DNA of 64,000 nucleotides from Erysipelotrichaceae bacterium 7770_A6. Its GTDB lineage: Bacteria; Bacillota_I; Bacilli_A; Erysipelotrichales; Erysipelotrichaceae. The notes beneath the pieces were generated by a model that saw nothing but the letters and a program-made list of their open reading frames with translations, had not been told where the DNA came from and ran no database searches. The position numbers were made by a program, and so were the translations under genes. Below, piece after piece: positions 46,487-56,008 of this stretch; the stretch's first letter is position 1, and each line of letters begins with the position of its first letter. The stretch is taken from contig QQXM01000001.1 in assembly GCA_014610835.1 (NCBI GenBank), positions 1 to 64,000 of the forward strand, read 5' to 3'.

Positions 46487-49426
46487 ATGTTTTTAAAAAG
46501 AATTGAAATGCAGGGTTTTAAAAGCTTTGCGGATAAGACAATCATCTCATTTGATAATCCAATTACAGGTGTTGTTGGACCAAATGGCTGCGGTAAATCA
46601 AACATCACTGATGCAGTTCGTTGGGTCCTGGGTGAACAAAGTGCAAAAAGTATGCGTGGTGAGAAAATGAATGATGTGATCTTTGCCGGAAGTGCAGATC
46701 GCAGAAAACTCAACATGGCAGAAGTTACACTTGTTTTTGATAACAGCAATCATATTTTAAATAGTGAAAAAGAAGAAATAGAAGTGACAAGAAGATTGTT
46801 CAGAGATTCAGGAGATGCTGAATATCTGATTGATCGTAATCACGTACGTCTAAAGGATATCGTTGATTTATTTTTGGATACTGGACTTGGAAAAGATTCC
46901 TTGTCCATTATTTCTCAGGGTACAGTCGTTTCCTTTGCGGATGCAAAACCACAAGAGCGTAGAGGCATCTTTGAAGAAGCGGCTGGTGTAGCAAAGTACA
47001 AAAAGAGAAAACTGGAAAGTTTATCGAAACTGGAACGCACAAAAGAAAATCTTGAAAGATCAGCGGATATTTTAAATGAGCTTGAAAAGCAGGTTTCTCC
47101 TCTGAAGCGTCAAGCACGTAAAGCTGAGTTGTATCGTGAAAAGAAGGCACGTTTAGAAGAAATTGAAATATCTGTATTGGTAAATGAAATTGATGATGCA
47201 AATAGAGAAATTGAAGCTTTAGAAAAAGCTTTATTTGATGTAGAAACAAAGGCAACAATGTTTTCTACAGATATTCAAATATCAGAAACAAAATTACAAG
47301 ATGCAAGAAAACAGATTTCTGCATTAGATAAAGAAGTACAAACATTACAGGATGAATTAATGCAGAACTTCAATGATGTATCTGCATTAGAGTCTCGTAA
47401 GACAGAACTTGATGAAAAAAGAAAATACATCGTCGAAACTGGAAGTAATGAACAAAAAGTAAAAGAATTAAAAGAGTTAGTCGATGCAGCAAAAATTGAA
47501 TTTGAAGATCGTAAATCTAGACTGGATGCTTTAAATACTGAAATTCGTCTGTATTCAGAAAAACTGAATCAGGCTGCTACAAATATTGTAGACAAATCCA
47601 GCACTTATGATCAGGCATCCAATCGTTTAAGATCTTTAGAAAACAGAAAGAACGTTCTGGATTCATTATTGCGTAATCCATTCAATAACCAGCAGGGTAT
47701 CAAATCCATTATGGATCATGCAAATGCATTGCATGGTATCTTAGGTGTTATTGGTCAGGTATTGAATGTGAAAGATGGCTATGAAGAAGCAATTTCTACA
47801 TCTCTTGGCGGTGCAATGAATAACATTGTGACGCAGGATGAACAATCCGCAAGAGACGCTATCCGTTTCTTGACAAGAAATATGAGTGGTAGAGCTACGT
47901 TCTTGCCTTTAAATGTCTGCAAGCCTCGCTATGTACGTAAAGAAGATCTGATTGTCTGTGAAAATACAGAAGGATATTTAGGAACAGCTTCTTCCTTTGT
48001 TGAAAATGATCCTAGATTCAATCCTGTTGTAGAAAATCTTTTAAGCAATGTTCTGATCGTAGATTCCATGGAACATGGTAACCGCCTGTCAGCTTTAACG
48101 AATCGTTTATACAAAATCGTTACGCTGGATGGAGATGTTATCCATCGTGGTGGTTCTATGACGGGTGGCAAGACAAAGCACAACACAAATCTTGTCACAA
48201 TGAAAAAAGAAAGTGATGAGATTGCTGGAAAGATTGACGCTGAAAGAGCACGTGTAGCGCTTGCTAGAAAAGAATATGATCAGGCGAATCGTGAACGTGA
48301 AGAAGCCGCAAGATATCTTCAGGAAAAAAGATATTCTGCAGCTGCTTTGGAACCTGTTGTTGATGCAAAGCAGGCAAAATATGAAAAGCTAAGCAATGAT
48401 CTCTCTTTATTATCTCCTAATCAGGTAGATGATAGTGATGCTACGCAGGCACATGCTGATGATCTGGTTGTTAGATTGAATGAAGCATATTCAAGAAGAG
48501 ATGCGATTACAAATGAAATCAAAGTGAAACGTGAAAGAAGAATCTCATTGAATACTGATATTGAGCGTAAAGAAGCACAGCTTTCTCAAATGCGTAAAGA
48601 TTTGAAAAATGCAGAAGATTCGATTGCCAATATCAAAATAGACCGTTCTAGATTTGAATCCAGAATGGAAGCAAATTTACAGCGTCTTGCGAGTGAATAT
48701 CAGCTGACATTTGAATTTGCAAAAACAAAAGTAGATGGCGAAATCATTGAAAATGCAAAAGAAGAAGTTGCAAAATTGAGAAGCGAAATTGAACATCTTG
48801 GCAACATCAATATGAATGCTCCAGAAGAATATTCTGAAGTGAATGAAAGATACGAAACGTTAAAGAAGAATATCGAAGAACTTACAATGAGCAGAGATAA
48901 GATCTTATCCGCAATTGATGAAATGGATACAATCATGAAGAAGCAATTCAAAGAAACATTTGATGCAATCAACAGTGCATTTGATGATATCTTCAGAAGC
49001 TTATATGGTGGGGGAAAGGCAAAATTATTTTTACTGGATCCGTCTGATATCTTAAATACAGGCATTGACATTGATGCACAGCCTCCAGGAAAAGCAGTAC
49101 AGAATAACATGTTATTCTCAGGTGGTGAAAAGAGTTTAATAGCCTTGTGTGTGTTATTTGCAATATTAAAGGTTAAACCTGTACCACTTGTTATTCTAGA
49201 TGAAGTTGAAGCTGCCTTAGATCCAGGCAACGTAGAACGTTTTGCTTCTTTCCTGCATAACTACACAGATCGTACACAATTCTTAGTTGTAACGCACCGT
49301 GTTGGTACAATGGAAAAAGCAGATGTTCTGTATGGTGTAACAATGCAGAAACAAGGTGTCTCTCAAATGCTCAAAGTTGAATTAAAGGAAGCTGTGAATC
49401 TCGCAGATACAGGAGAAAGTGCATGA
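46487..49426 (+). CDS. smc: Chromosome condensation protein SMC
   Basis: Chromosome-organising ATPase. 979 residues. Walker A GPNGCGKSN near residue 31, a coiled coil from about 165 to 400, a hinge about 403-560 (HGILGVIGQVL to GGSMTGGKT), the return coiled coil, signature LFSGGEKSLIALC near 880 and Walker B LVILDEVEAALDP near 900. Bacillus SMC has about 1186 residues, so each arm here is roughly 100 residues shorter while heads and hinge look complete. Start follows AAAAGGAG. ATGA overlap with ftsY. Confidence 0.95.
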   Translation: MFLKRIEMQGFKSFADKTIISFDNPITGVVGPNGCGKSNITDAVRWVLGEQSAKSMRGEKMNDVIFAGSADRRKLNMAEVTLVFDNSNHILNSEKEEIEVTRRLFRDSGDAEYLIDRNHVRLKDIVDLFLDTGLGKDSLSIISQGTVVSFADAKPQERRGIFEEAAGVAKYKKRKLESLSKLERTKENLERSADILNELEKQVSPLKRQARKAELYREKKARLEEIEISVLVNEIDDANREIEALEKALFDVETKATMFSTDIQISETKLQDARKQISALDKEVQTLQDELMQNFNDVSALESRKTELDEKRKYIVETGSNEQKVKELKELVDAAKIEFEDRKSRLDALNTEIRLYSEKLNQAATNIVDKSSTYDQASNRLRSLENRKNVLDSLLRNPFNNQQGIKSIMDHANALHGILGVIGQVLNVKDGYEEAISTSLGGAMNNIVTQDEQSARDAIRFLTRNMSGRATFLPLNVCKPRYVRKEDLIVCENTEGYLGTASSFVENDPRFNPVVENLLSNVLIVDSMEHGNRLSALTNRLYKIVTLDGDVIHRGGSMTGGKTKHNTNLVTMKKESDEIAGKIDAERARVALARKEYDQANREREEAARYLQEKRYSAAALEPVVDAKQAKYEKLSNDLSLLSPNQVDDSDATQAHADDLVVRLNEAYSRRDAITNEIKVKRERRISLNTDIERKEAQLSQMRKDLKNAEDSIANIKIDRSRFESRMEANLQRLASEYQLTFEFAKTKVDGEIIENAKEEVAKLRSEIEHLGNINMNAPEEYSEVNERYETLKKNIEELTMSRDKILSAIDEMDTIMKKQFKETFDAINSAFDDIFRSLYGGGKAKLFLLDPSDILNTGIDIDAQPPGKAVQNNMLFSGGEKSLIALCVLFAILKVKPVPLVILDEVEAALDPGNVERFASFLHNYTDRTQFLVVTHRVGTMEKADVLYGVTMQKQGVSQMLKVELKEAVNLADTGESA

Positions 49427-50394
49427 GTTTTTTAAGCAAACTAAAAGAAGCTTTTTCTAAAAAAGAAGATAAAGCACAATATTTAGCTGGATTTCAGAAA
49501 ACAAACGAAACATTCGGTGATGCTTTAAGCAAGATGGAATATGAATTCCATGGATGTGATGATGATTTTCTGGAACAGTTAACAATTATTTTACTGGAAA
49601 GTGATGTTGGTATTGAAACTGCAGATTTGATCTGTGACAAACTCAAAGAAAAATGCAAAGACTTTCCATCACTTACATTCCATTGGACAATGAACTTCTT
49701 AATGGAAATCATGAAGGAAATCTATGATGAATATGAAGATGTTCCTGTACAGTGGAATGAAAATGGAACAACAGTATTCTTTCTGGAAGGTGTTAATGGT
49801 TCTGGCAAAACGACAACTGCTGCAAAGCTTGCGTATATGTGGGTGAATCAAGGCAAAAAAGTTGCGTTTGTTGCGGCAGATACATTTAGAGCTGGTGCAA
49901 TTGATCAGCTTGCTGAGTGGGGGGAAAGACTCAACTGTCCAGTCATCAAAGGCAGAGAAAATGGTGACCCTTCTGCAGCAATCGTAGATGGATGTCGTTT
50001 TGCAAAAGAAAAGGGTGCAGATATATTGATTTGTGATACTGCAGGCAGACTGCAGAACAAAGTCAATCTCATGAAAGAACTTGAAAAAATGAATCGTGTC
50101 AGTGCGCGTGAAATTGAAGGTGCACCGCATAATACATGGCTTGTATTAGATGCTACAACTGGACAGAATGGTTTATCCCAGGCTGAAGTATTTGCACAAA
50201 GTACTAAGCTGACAGGCATCATTCTGACAAAGATGGATGGTACTGCAAAGGGTGGGATTGTCCTTGCAATCAAACATAAATTACATGTACCTGTATTGTA
50301 TCTAGGCCTTGGTGAACATCCAGATGATCTCAGACCATTTGATTTAGATTCATATCTATACAGTATCTCTGAAGGACTGAACCATAATGGATAA
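49423..50394 (+). CDS. ftsY: Signal recognition particle receptor FtsY
   Basis: SRP receptor GTPase that targets membrane proteins to SecYEG. 323 residues with little acidic N-terminal domain. NG domain: G1 GVNGSGKTTTAAKLA near residue 117, DTFRAGAIDQLAEW, DTAGR, TKMDGTAKGG and GLGEHPDDLRPFD. ATGA overlap with smc, 8-nt overlap with ylxM; the usual next gene, ffh, is absent. Confidence 0.95.
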   Translation: MSFLSKLKEAFSKKEDKAQYLAGFQKTNETFGDALSKMEYEFHGCDDDFLEQLTIILLESDVGIETADLICDKLKEKCKDFPSLTFHWTMNFLMEIMKEIYDEYEDVPVQWNENGTTVFFLEGVNGSGKTTTAAKLAYMWVNQGKKVAFVAADTFRAGAIDQLAEWGERLNCPVIKGRENGDPSAAIVDGCRFAKEKGADILICDTAGRLQNKVNLMKELEKMNRVSAREIEGAPHNTWLVLDATTGQNGLSQAEVFAQSTKLTGIILTKMDGTAKGGIVLAIKHKLHVPVLYLGLGEHPDDLRPFDLDSYLYSISEGLNHNG

Positions 50395-50716
50395 GTTTGA
50401 AATGAATGAATTATTAGATTTCTATGGTGGCTTATTAACAGAAAACCAGCAGAAGATTTCAAATGATTATTTCAGAGAAGATTATTCATATCAGGAAATT
50501 GCTGAAAATATGAATATTTCTAGAACAGCAGTCTATGATACGATCAAACGTGTAAAACAAGAACTGGAAAATTATGAGTCCATTCTTGGCTGCAGCAAAG
50601 CGTATAAAAACAGATGCAGTATTTATAAAAAAATCGAAGAAAGTACAACAGACGAAAATGTGCTTTCTTATATCAAGGAATTAGAAAGTAATGAAAATGG
50701 AGGGTATTATGAGTAA
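50387..50716 (+). CDS. ylxM: YlxM family SRP-associated HTH protein (UPF0122)
   Basis: 109 residues. Sigma-70 region 4-like helix-turn-helix: LTENQQKISNDYFREDYSYQEIA and NISRTAVYDTIKRVKQ. Relatives sit between ftsY and ffh and modulate SRP assembly. It shares 8 nt with ftsY and overlaps the ackA start. Confidence 0.9.
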   Translation: MDKFEMNELLDFYGGLLTENQQKISNDYFREDYSYQEIAENMNISRTAVYDTIKRVKQELENYESILGCSKAYKNRCSIYKKIEESTTDENVLSYIKELESNENGGYYE

Positions 50717-51905
50717 AGTTATCGCGGTGAATTCTGGTTCTTCTTCTTTAAAGTTTCAGGTATTTGATATGCCTAGTGAAACTGTATTAACAAGTGGTCA
50801 GGCAGAAAGAATTGGCCAGGAAATGGGTGCATTTACGATTAAAGTAAATGGAGAAAAGAAAACACAGGAATTACCAATTGCAGATCATCAGGTAGCTGTT
50901 GATTTAATGTTAAAGGAATTGGTTGAAAACAATATTGTTGCTTCTTTAGATGAAATCAAGGGTGCTGGACATAGAATCGTTCAGGGTGGTTCTTATTTCT
51001 CTGGCAGCGTTGAAGTAAATGAAGATGTTGTCAATAAGGTTGAAGAGCTGAGTGATCTTGCTCCATTACACAATCCAGCACACTTAGTATGCTATAGAGC
51101 TTTATGCAAGGCATTGCCAAATATCAAGCATGTATTTGTATTTGATACAGCTTTCCATCAGACAATGACAGAAGAATCCTACTTATTCCCAGTACCATAT
51201 GAATGGTATGAAAATTATAAAGTAAGAAGCTATGGTGCACATGGTACATCTCACTGGTATGTTAACCGTAGAACTGCTGAAATCTTAAACAAGAACGTTG
51301 AAGAAATGAACATGATTACATGTCATTTAGGAAACGGTGCTTCTATTACAGCAATCCGTAACGGTAAAGTCATCAATACATCTATGGGTCTAACTCCACT
51401 TGGAGGAATCATGATGGGTACACGTTGTGGCGATATCGATCCAACAGTTGTTTTCTACATGGAAGAAAAATTACATGCTACTCCAGAAGACATGGATAAC
51501 TACCTCAATAAGAAGTCTGGTATGCTAGGTGTATCTGGAATTTCCAGTGACTGTAGAGATATTGAAGCTGCATATAACAAGGGTGATGAAAGAGCAGTTC
51601 GTACAATGAATCTTTACATCAACCGTATTGTCAATGTTGTTGGTGGCTACTTTGCACAGTTAGGTCACGTTGATGCAATTGCATTCACAGCTGGTATTGG
51701 TGAAAATGACTCTTTAGTTCGTGAAAAGGTATGTCAGGGTCTTGAAGAATGTATGGGTCTTTCTGTTGACTATGAAGCTAACAGAAATTGTCATGGAGAA
51801 GAGCTTGTGATTTCCAAGAAAGATTCTAAAGTTGACGTTGTTGTATGTCCAACAAATGAAGAACTTGTTATCGCAAGAGATACAGTTCGTATTTTAGGCC
51901 TTTAA
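50709..51905 (+). CDS. ackA: Acetate kinase
   Basis: Interconverts acetyl phosphate and acetate with ATP formation. 398 residues. VIAVNSGSSSLKFQVFD at the N terminus, GHRIVQGG, HLGNGASITAI and MGTRCGDIDP are diagnostic. Start at 50709 with GGAGGG 5 nt upstream. No phosphotransacetylase gene is seen nearby, although ptb lies 3 kb downstream. Confidence 0.96.
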   Translation: MSKVIAVNSGSSSLKFQVFDMPSETVLTSGQAERIGQEMGAFTIKVNGEKKTQELPIADHQVAVDLMLKELVENNIVASLDEIKGAGHRIVQGGSYFSGSVEVNEDVVNKVEELSDLAPLHNPAHLVCYRALCKALPNIKHVFVFDTAFHQTMTEESYLFPVPYEWYENYKVRSYGAHGTSHWYVNRRTAEILNKNVEEMNMITCHLGNGASITAIRNGKVINTSMGLTPLGGIMMGTRCGDIDPTVVFYMEEKLHATPEDMDNYLNKKSGMLGVSGISSDCRDIEAAYNKGDERAVRTMNLYINRIVNVVGGYFAQLGHVDAIAFTAGIGENDSLVREKVCQGLEECMGLSVDYEANRNCHGEELVISKKDSKVDVVVCPTNEELVIARDTVRILGL

Positions 51906-51906
51906 T

Positions 51907-52848
51907 ATGGACTTCTCTGTATTATTAGAAGAAATTAAACAGGCAGATACGATTACAATTTTTCGTCACGTATCGCCAGATTGTGATGCGGTTGGCTCAC
52001 AATTTGCATTGAAAAACTGGATTGAAGAAAATTTTGAAGGAAAACATGTGTATGCCTGCGGGAAAGAAGTTACACATCAGGCAGAATGGCCTGACAATGA
52101 TGAAGTCAACGATGATATTATTGCTTCTTCCATTGCTATCGTACTCGATACCGCAAATAAACAACGCGTAGATGATGAACGTTTCGCTCAAGCTTTAAAA
52201 GTAATTAAAGTGGATCATCATCCTGATCGTGAACCATTTGGTGATATTTGTCTCATCAATGATTCAGCAGCTGCAACATGTGAAATACTTACATTTTTCT
52301 TTGATACATATAAAGAATATGTTTTTTCTCAAAAGACAGCAGAATATTTATATCGCGGATTATTAACAGATTCTTTGAATTACACGACAAACAATACAAC
52401 ACAGGAAACATTAAAAGCAGGAGGAATTCTTGCTTCTACGGGCTTAGATCTATCAAAGATTTCTCATGATGTATTTGATAATAGTATTCGTGGATTCAAG
52501 TTTACAGGATATATTATTTCTCATACAGAAGTACTCGATAATGCATTTGCCTATGTCATTATTGATGAAGAAACATATACGTCATATGGTCTAAATGCTT
52601 CTGATGCTCGTAGTTTTGTTGGTAAATTATCAAATGTCAGAGACTTTTCTGTCTATGCTGTATTTACAACAAAAAAAGATGCATCTGGCAAAACATTATA
52701 TGATGGATCACTCAGATCTAAAAAGAATAGAATTAATGACATTGCTGAGAAGTTTGGTGGAGGAGGACATGCCTGCGCTGCTGGCGTGAAAAATCTGACA
52801 CAGGAAAACATGACAAATATACTGAATTTATTAAGAAAAAGAATTTAA
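51907..52848 (+). CDS. nrnA: Oligoribonuclease NrnA / pAp phosphatase (DHH-DHHA1)
   Basis: Degrades very short RNAs and dephosphorylates pAp. 313 residues. The DHH domain carries HVSPDCDAVGSQFALK (residues 20-36), a VLDTAN motif and VDHHPDREPFGD near 103. The DHHA1 domain ends with GGGGHACAAGV. It begins 1 bp after ackA. Confidence 0.92.
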   Translation: MDFSVLLEEIKQADTITIFRHVSPDCDAVGSQFALKNWIEENFEGKHVYACGKEVTHQAEWPDNDEVNDDIIASSIAIVLDTANKQRVDDERFAQALKVIKVDHHPDREPFGDICLINDSAAATCEILTFFFDTYKEYVFSQKTAEYLYRGLLTDSLNYTTNNTTQETLKAGGILASTGLDLSKISHDVFDNSIRGFKFTGYIISHTEVLDNAFAYVIIDEETYTSYGLNASDARSFVGKLSNVRDFSVYAVFTTKKDASGKTLYDGSLRSKKNRINDIAEKFGGGGHACAAGVKNLTQENMTNILNLLRKRI

Positions 52849-52868
52849 AAAAGTTTATTTGTCAAGTA

Positions 52869-52896
52869 TTGTATAAACTCAATAGCATGATAGAAT
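52869..52896 (+). promoter_or_regulatory. Promoter of the HU gene
   Basis: TTGTAT, 16-bp spacer, TAGAAT. AAAGGAGG follows before ATG 52923. Confidence 0.5.
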
Positions 52897-52922
52897 AGTT
52901 TAGCCATAAAGGAGGATATATT

Positions 52923-53204
52923 ATGGAAGTTGTTAACAAGAAAATACTCGCTGACAAAGTCGCAGAAGAAAATGGAATCACTAAGAAGCTTGCTTCTGAA
53001 GTAATCGATACATTATTTGCTACAATGACTGAAGCATTAAAGGATGGCAAGAAAGTAGATATCACAGGATTTGGAAAGTTTGAAGTTAAGCAGAGAGCTG
53101 CAAGAACTGGAATCAATCCTCAGACAAAAGAACAGATCCAGATTGCTGCTACAAACGTTCCTGGTTTCAAAGCTAGTAAATCTTTAAAAGATATCGTTCG
53201 TTAA
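52923..53204 (+). CDS. hup: DNA-binding protein HU
   Basis: Nucleoid protein that bends and wraps DNA. 93 residues. VVNKKILADKVAEENGITKK at the N terminus, the GFGKFEVKQRAARTGINPQT arm region and VPGFKASKSLKDIV at the end match HU closely. Ribosome binding site AAAGGAGG. Own promoter and terminator. Confidence 0.97.
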   Translation: MEVVNKKILADKVAEENGITKKLASEVIDTLFATMTEALKDGKKVDITGFGKFEVKQRAARTGINPQTKEQIQIAATNVPGFKASKSLKDIVR

Positions 53205-53212
53205 TAAGCATA

Positions 53213-53240
53213 TCAGAAGAGGGAAACCTCTTCTTTTTTT
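53213..53240 (+). terminator. Terminator of the HU gene
   Basis: AGAAGAGG-GAAA-CCTCTTCT followed by a T-run. Confidence 0.9.
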
Positions 53241-53244
53241 ATGC

Positions 53245-53280
53245 ATGAAAAAAGCTCATTTCACATGAATGAGCTTTTAC
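53245..53280 (-). terminator. Terminator of coaD
   Basis: AAAAGCTCATT/AATGAGCTTTT hairpin flanked by A and T runs; on the minus strand it overlaps the coaD stop and is followed by TTTTTT. Confidence 0.8.
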
Positions 53281-53774
53281 ATAGACTGATTCTGTTTTAA
53301 TCGTTTTAATACATCTTCCAGAATTGGAGAAGGAACGAAGTCACGAATATCACCATCGTTCATTGCAATCTCCTTCACAGTAGAAGAAGAAAGGAATGTG
53401 TATTCTGGTCGAGCAATCAAGAAGAATGTTTCGATAGAAGGGTTGATCTTCATATTTGCAGTTGCAGTAGCCAATTCATATTCATAGTCAGAAACTGCTC
53501 GAATACCACGGATCATCGTTTTTGCACCAATGCCTTCAGCAATATTGACCGTTAATCCTTTTCCACTCATGACAGAGATCTTAGATGCATTTTTTAGTGT
53601 ATTTATGCTCTTTTGAATCATTTCGATTCTTTCTTCAACTGTAAAAAGGTTTTGTTTTCTTGGATTCTGATTAATTAATACGACAACTTCATCAAAGATA
53701 TTTGCTGCTCGTTCAATAATATCTAAATGTCCATTTGTTAATGGATCAAATGTTCCAGGATAAACTGCTTTCAT
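53277..53774 (-). CDS. coaD: Phosphopantetheine adenylyltransferase
   Basis: Fourth step of coenzyme A synthesis. 165 residues. KAVYPGTFDPLTNGHLDII holds the nucleotide-binding GTFDPxTxGH motif, then RGIRAVSDYEYE and FLSSSTVKEIA. Start at 53774 with GAGGTGA 5 nt upstream. The gene is transcribed away from the butyrate operon, which depends heavily on CoA. Confidence 0.95.
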   Translation of the reverse strand: MKAVYPGTFDPLTNGHLDIIERAANIFDEVVVLINQNPRKQNLFTVEERIEMIQKSINTLKNASKISVMSGKGLTVNIAEGIGAKTMIRGIRAVSDYEYELATATANMKINPSIETFFLIARPEYTFLSSSTVKEIAMNDGDIRDFVPSPILEDVLKRLKQNQSM

Positions 53775-53833
53775 AATTTCACCTCGCATGTCTACTGTAA
53801 AGTTAGAAAACTATTTTGTAAAGAATTTTTGAA

Positions 53834-53847
53834 TGTAAGCGCTTAGA
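53834..53847 (+). promoter_or_regulatory. cre-like (CcpA) site upstream of the butyrate operon
   Basis: TGTAAGCGCTTAGA fits the catabolite-response element core with the AAGCGCTT palindrome. It lies about 139 bp before the ptb start and 60 bp from the divergent coaD start. Confidence 0.55.
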
Positions 53848-53854
53848 GTTGTGT

Positions 53855-53879
53855 ACTTTGTAAAAGGCTTTCACAAAGT
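53855..53879 (+). promoter_or_regulatory. Inverted repeat resembling a redox-repressor operator
   Basis: ACTTTGTAAAAG and CTTTCACAAAGT form an inverted repeat with a 1-nt centre. It resembles the TTGTNAAN-type operator of Rex, which controls butyrate genes in clostridia, but the spacing differs by one base. A second half-site CTTTCACAAA lies at 53888. Confidence 0.4.
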
Positions 53880-53972
53880 GTTAAAACTTTCACAAATTAC
53901 TCAGAAATCTTATTGAATTTCAATTGTGAATAGTTTAACATGGTAGAGATAAAAGGAGATTTTACAAAAACT

Positions 53973-54899
53973 ATGAGTAAAGATTTCAGTGATTTAATTG
54001 CTAAAGCTAAATCTGGTGAAAAGAAAATTTTATCAGTAGCAAATGCGCAAGATCATGCGGTACTCGAAGCTGTGGATGAAGCACACAAAGATGGTATCGT
54101 AGATGCAATTCTGGTCGGAGATGAAGCTAAGATCAAAGAAATTGCAAGTGAAATTGGAATGAATCTCGATGAATACAAAATCGTCAACGTTCCTGATGTT
54201 ACGGAGGCTACACTTGTCGCTGTCAAATATGTACACGATGGTGAAGCAGATATGTACATGAAAGGAATTGTACCAACGGCTACATTCTTAAAGAGCGTTC
54301 TCAATAAGGAAGTTGGTTTAAGAACTGGCAAGACATTGTCTCATGTAGCTGTATTCAAGGTCCCTACAATTGATCGTTTATTATTCTTAACAGACGTTGC
54401 TTTCTTGCCTTATCCTGATGTAGAAGCTAAGAAGCAGATCATTAACTATACAGTAGACGTTGCTAGAGCTTGTGGTGTAGAAACACCAAAGGTTGCTCCA
54501 CTTGCTGCAGTAGAAGTTGTCAATCCTAAGATGCAGAACACAGTCGATGCAGATGAACTTCGCAAGCTCAACGAAGCTGGTGAAATCAAGAACTGTATCG
54601 TTGATGGTCCATTATCATTCGATATTGCAATTGATAGTGAAGCAGCAAAGGAAAAAGGTGCTGAAAATAGACCATGTGCTGGACGTGCTGATATCTTATT
54701 ATTCCCTGATATTCATGCAGGAAATATTACATATAAGGCTATCGACCATTTAGTTCCAGGTGTTCAGATTGGATGTATCTTAACAGGTACAACTGCTCCA
54801 GTTATCTTGACATCTAGAAGTGATACAAAACAGGTTAAGATCAATTCTATTGCACTTGCTGCAGTATTAAGTGATCATATGAAGAAAGTGAACGGTTAA
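53973..54899 (+). CDS. ptb: Phosphate butyryltransferase
   Basis: Converts butyryl-CoA to butyryl phosphate. 308 residues. ILSVANAQDHAVLEAVDEAH, MYMKGIVPTATFLKSVLNKE, DGPLSFDIAIDSEAA and the GRADILLFPDIHAGNITYKA region match Ptb. Start at 53973 gives the normal N terminus; AAAGGAG lies 14 nt upstream, somewhat far. ATG 53940 has no ribosome binding site. First gene of the operon. Confidence 0.93.
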   Translation: MSKDFSDLIAKAKSGEKKILSVANAQDHAVLEAVDEAHKDGIVDAILVGDEAKIKEIASEIGMNLDEYKIVNVPDVTEATLVAVKYVHDGEADMYMKGIVPTATFLKSVLNKEVGLRTGKTLSHVAVFKVPTIDRLLFLTDVAFLPYPDVEAKKQIINYTVDVARACGVETPKVAPLAAVEVVNPKMQNTVDADELRKLNEAGEIKNCIVDGPLSFDIAIDSEAAKEKGAENRPCAGRADILLFPDIHAGNITYKAIDHLVPGVQIGCILTGTTAPVILTSRSDTKQVKINSIALAAVLSDHMKKVNG

Positions 54900-54902
54900 T
54901 CT

Positions 54903-55982
54903 ATGGGCAAAAAAATTCTAGCAATCAATCCAGGTTCTACTTCAACAAAGATTGCCATCTTTGACGATGAAACTTTGGTTAACGAAACTGGTTTAAATCA
55001 TCCAGTATCTGAAATGAACAAGTTTCCTACAACATTCTCTCAGCTGGATTTCAGATATGAAGTTATTATGGACTATTTAAAATCCATCAACTTTGATATC
55101 AATTCATTAGATGCATGTGTAGGTAGAGGTGGTTATCTCCATCCAATTACAGCTGGTACATATACAGTCAATGATGCAATCAAGCATGACTTGGAAATTG
55201 CATTGAATGGTGACCATGCTGCAAACCTTGGCGGTTTACTTGCTCGCAAGATCGGTGAACAGGTTGGATGTCCAAGCTATATCGTTGACCCAACAGCCGT
55301 CGATGAATTACAGGATGTAGCTCGTTTATCTGGTATGCCAGAAATCAAGCGTGTATCTAAGATCCATGCTTTGAATATGAGAGCAGTTGCTCGTGAATAT
55401 GCTAAGAGCATTGGCAAGAAGATGGAAGATCTTAATCTTGTTGTTGCTCATATGGGTGGTGGATGTACAACTGGTGCATTGTCACATGGAAAAATGATTG
55501 ACATGTTCAACGGTCTTGATGGTGATGGTGCTTTTGCACCAACACGTTCTGGTGCAGTTCCTGTTGGTGATCTGATCAGATTATGCTATTCAGGAAAATA
55601 TGCAACAGTTGATGACATGATGAAGCGTGCTGTTGGTGATGCTGGTATTGCAGCATACCTTGGAACTGCTGATATGCGTGAAGTTAACAAGATGATTGAA
55701 AATGGTGATGAAAATGCAAAGCTTGTTAAAGAAGCATTTATTTATCAGCATGCAAAGGATATTGGTTCCTTATCTGTTGTTATGAAAGGTAAAGTTGATG
55801 CAATCTTATTAACAGGCGGCATTGCTTACGGTAAAGATATTACAGATGCAATTGCATCCTATACAGAATGGATTGCTCCTGTTGTAGTTATTCCTGGTGA
55901 AAGAGAAATGATTGCTCTTGCACAGGGTGCATTAAGAGTATTGAATGGCGAAGAAGAAGCCAAAGAATACGAAGCTTGGTAA
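54903..55982 (+). CDS. buk: Butyrate kinase
   Basis: Makes butyrate and ATP from butyryl phosphate. 359 residues. [53 protein letters not shown] and the [15 protein letters not shown] region are typical of Buk and distinct from acetate kinase. It begins 3 bp after ptb. The pair gives ATP from butyryl-CoA, in contrast to butyryl-CoA:acetate CoA-transferase pathways. Confidence 0.95.
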   Translation: MGKKILAINPGSTSTKIAIFDDETLVNETGLNHPVSEMNKFPTTFSQLDFRYEVIMDYLKSINFDINSLDACVGRGGYLHPITAGTYTVNDAIKHDLEIALNGDHAANLGGLLARKIGEQVGCPSYIVDPTAVDELQDVARLSGMPEIKRVSKIHALNMRAVAREYAKSIGKKMEDLNLVVAHMGGGCTTGALSHGKMIDMFNGLDGDGAFAPTRSGAVPVGDLIRLCYSGKYATVDDMMKRAVGDAGIAAYLGTADMREVNKMIENGDENAKLVKEAFIYQHAKDIGSLSVVMKGKVDAILLTGGIAYGKDITDAIASYTEWIAPVVVIPGEREMIALAQGALRVLNGEEEAKEYEAW

Positions 55983-56008
55983 ATAACCATTTAAGGAGGA
56001 TAAAGAAA

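Noticed and set aside
53940-53972. Upstream start for ptb at 53940
   Set aside because: No ribosome binding site and an N-terminal extension not typical of Ptb; 53973 gives the usual start.
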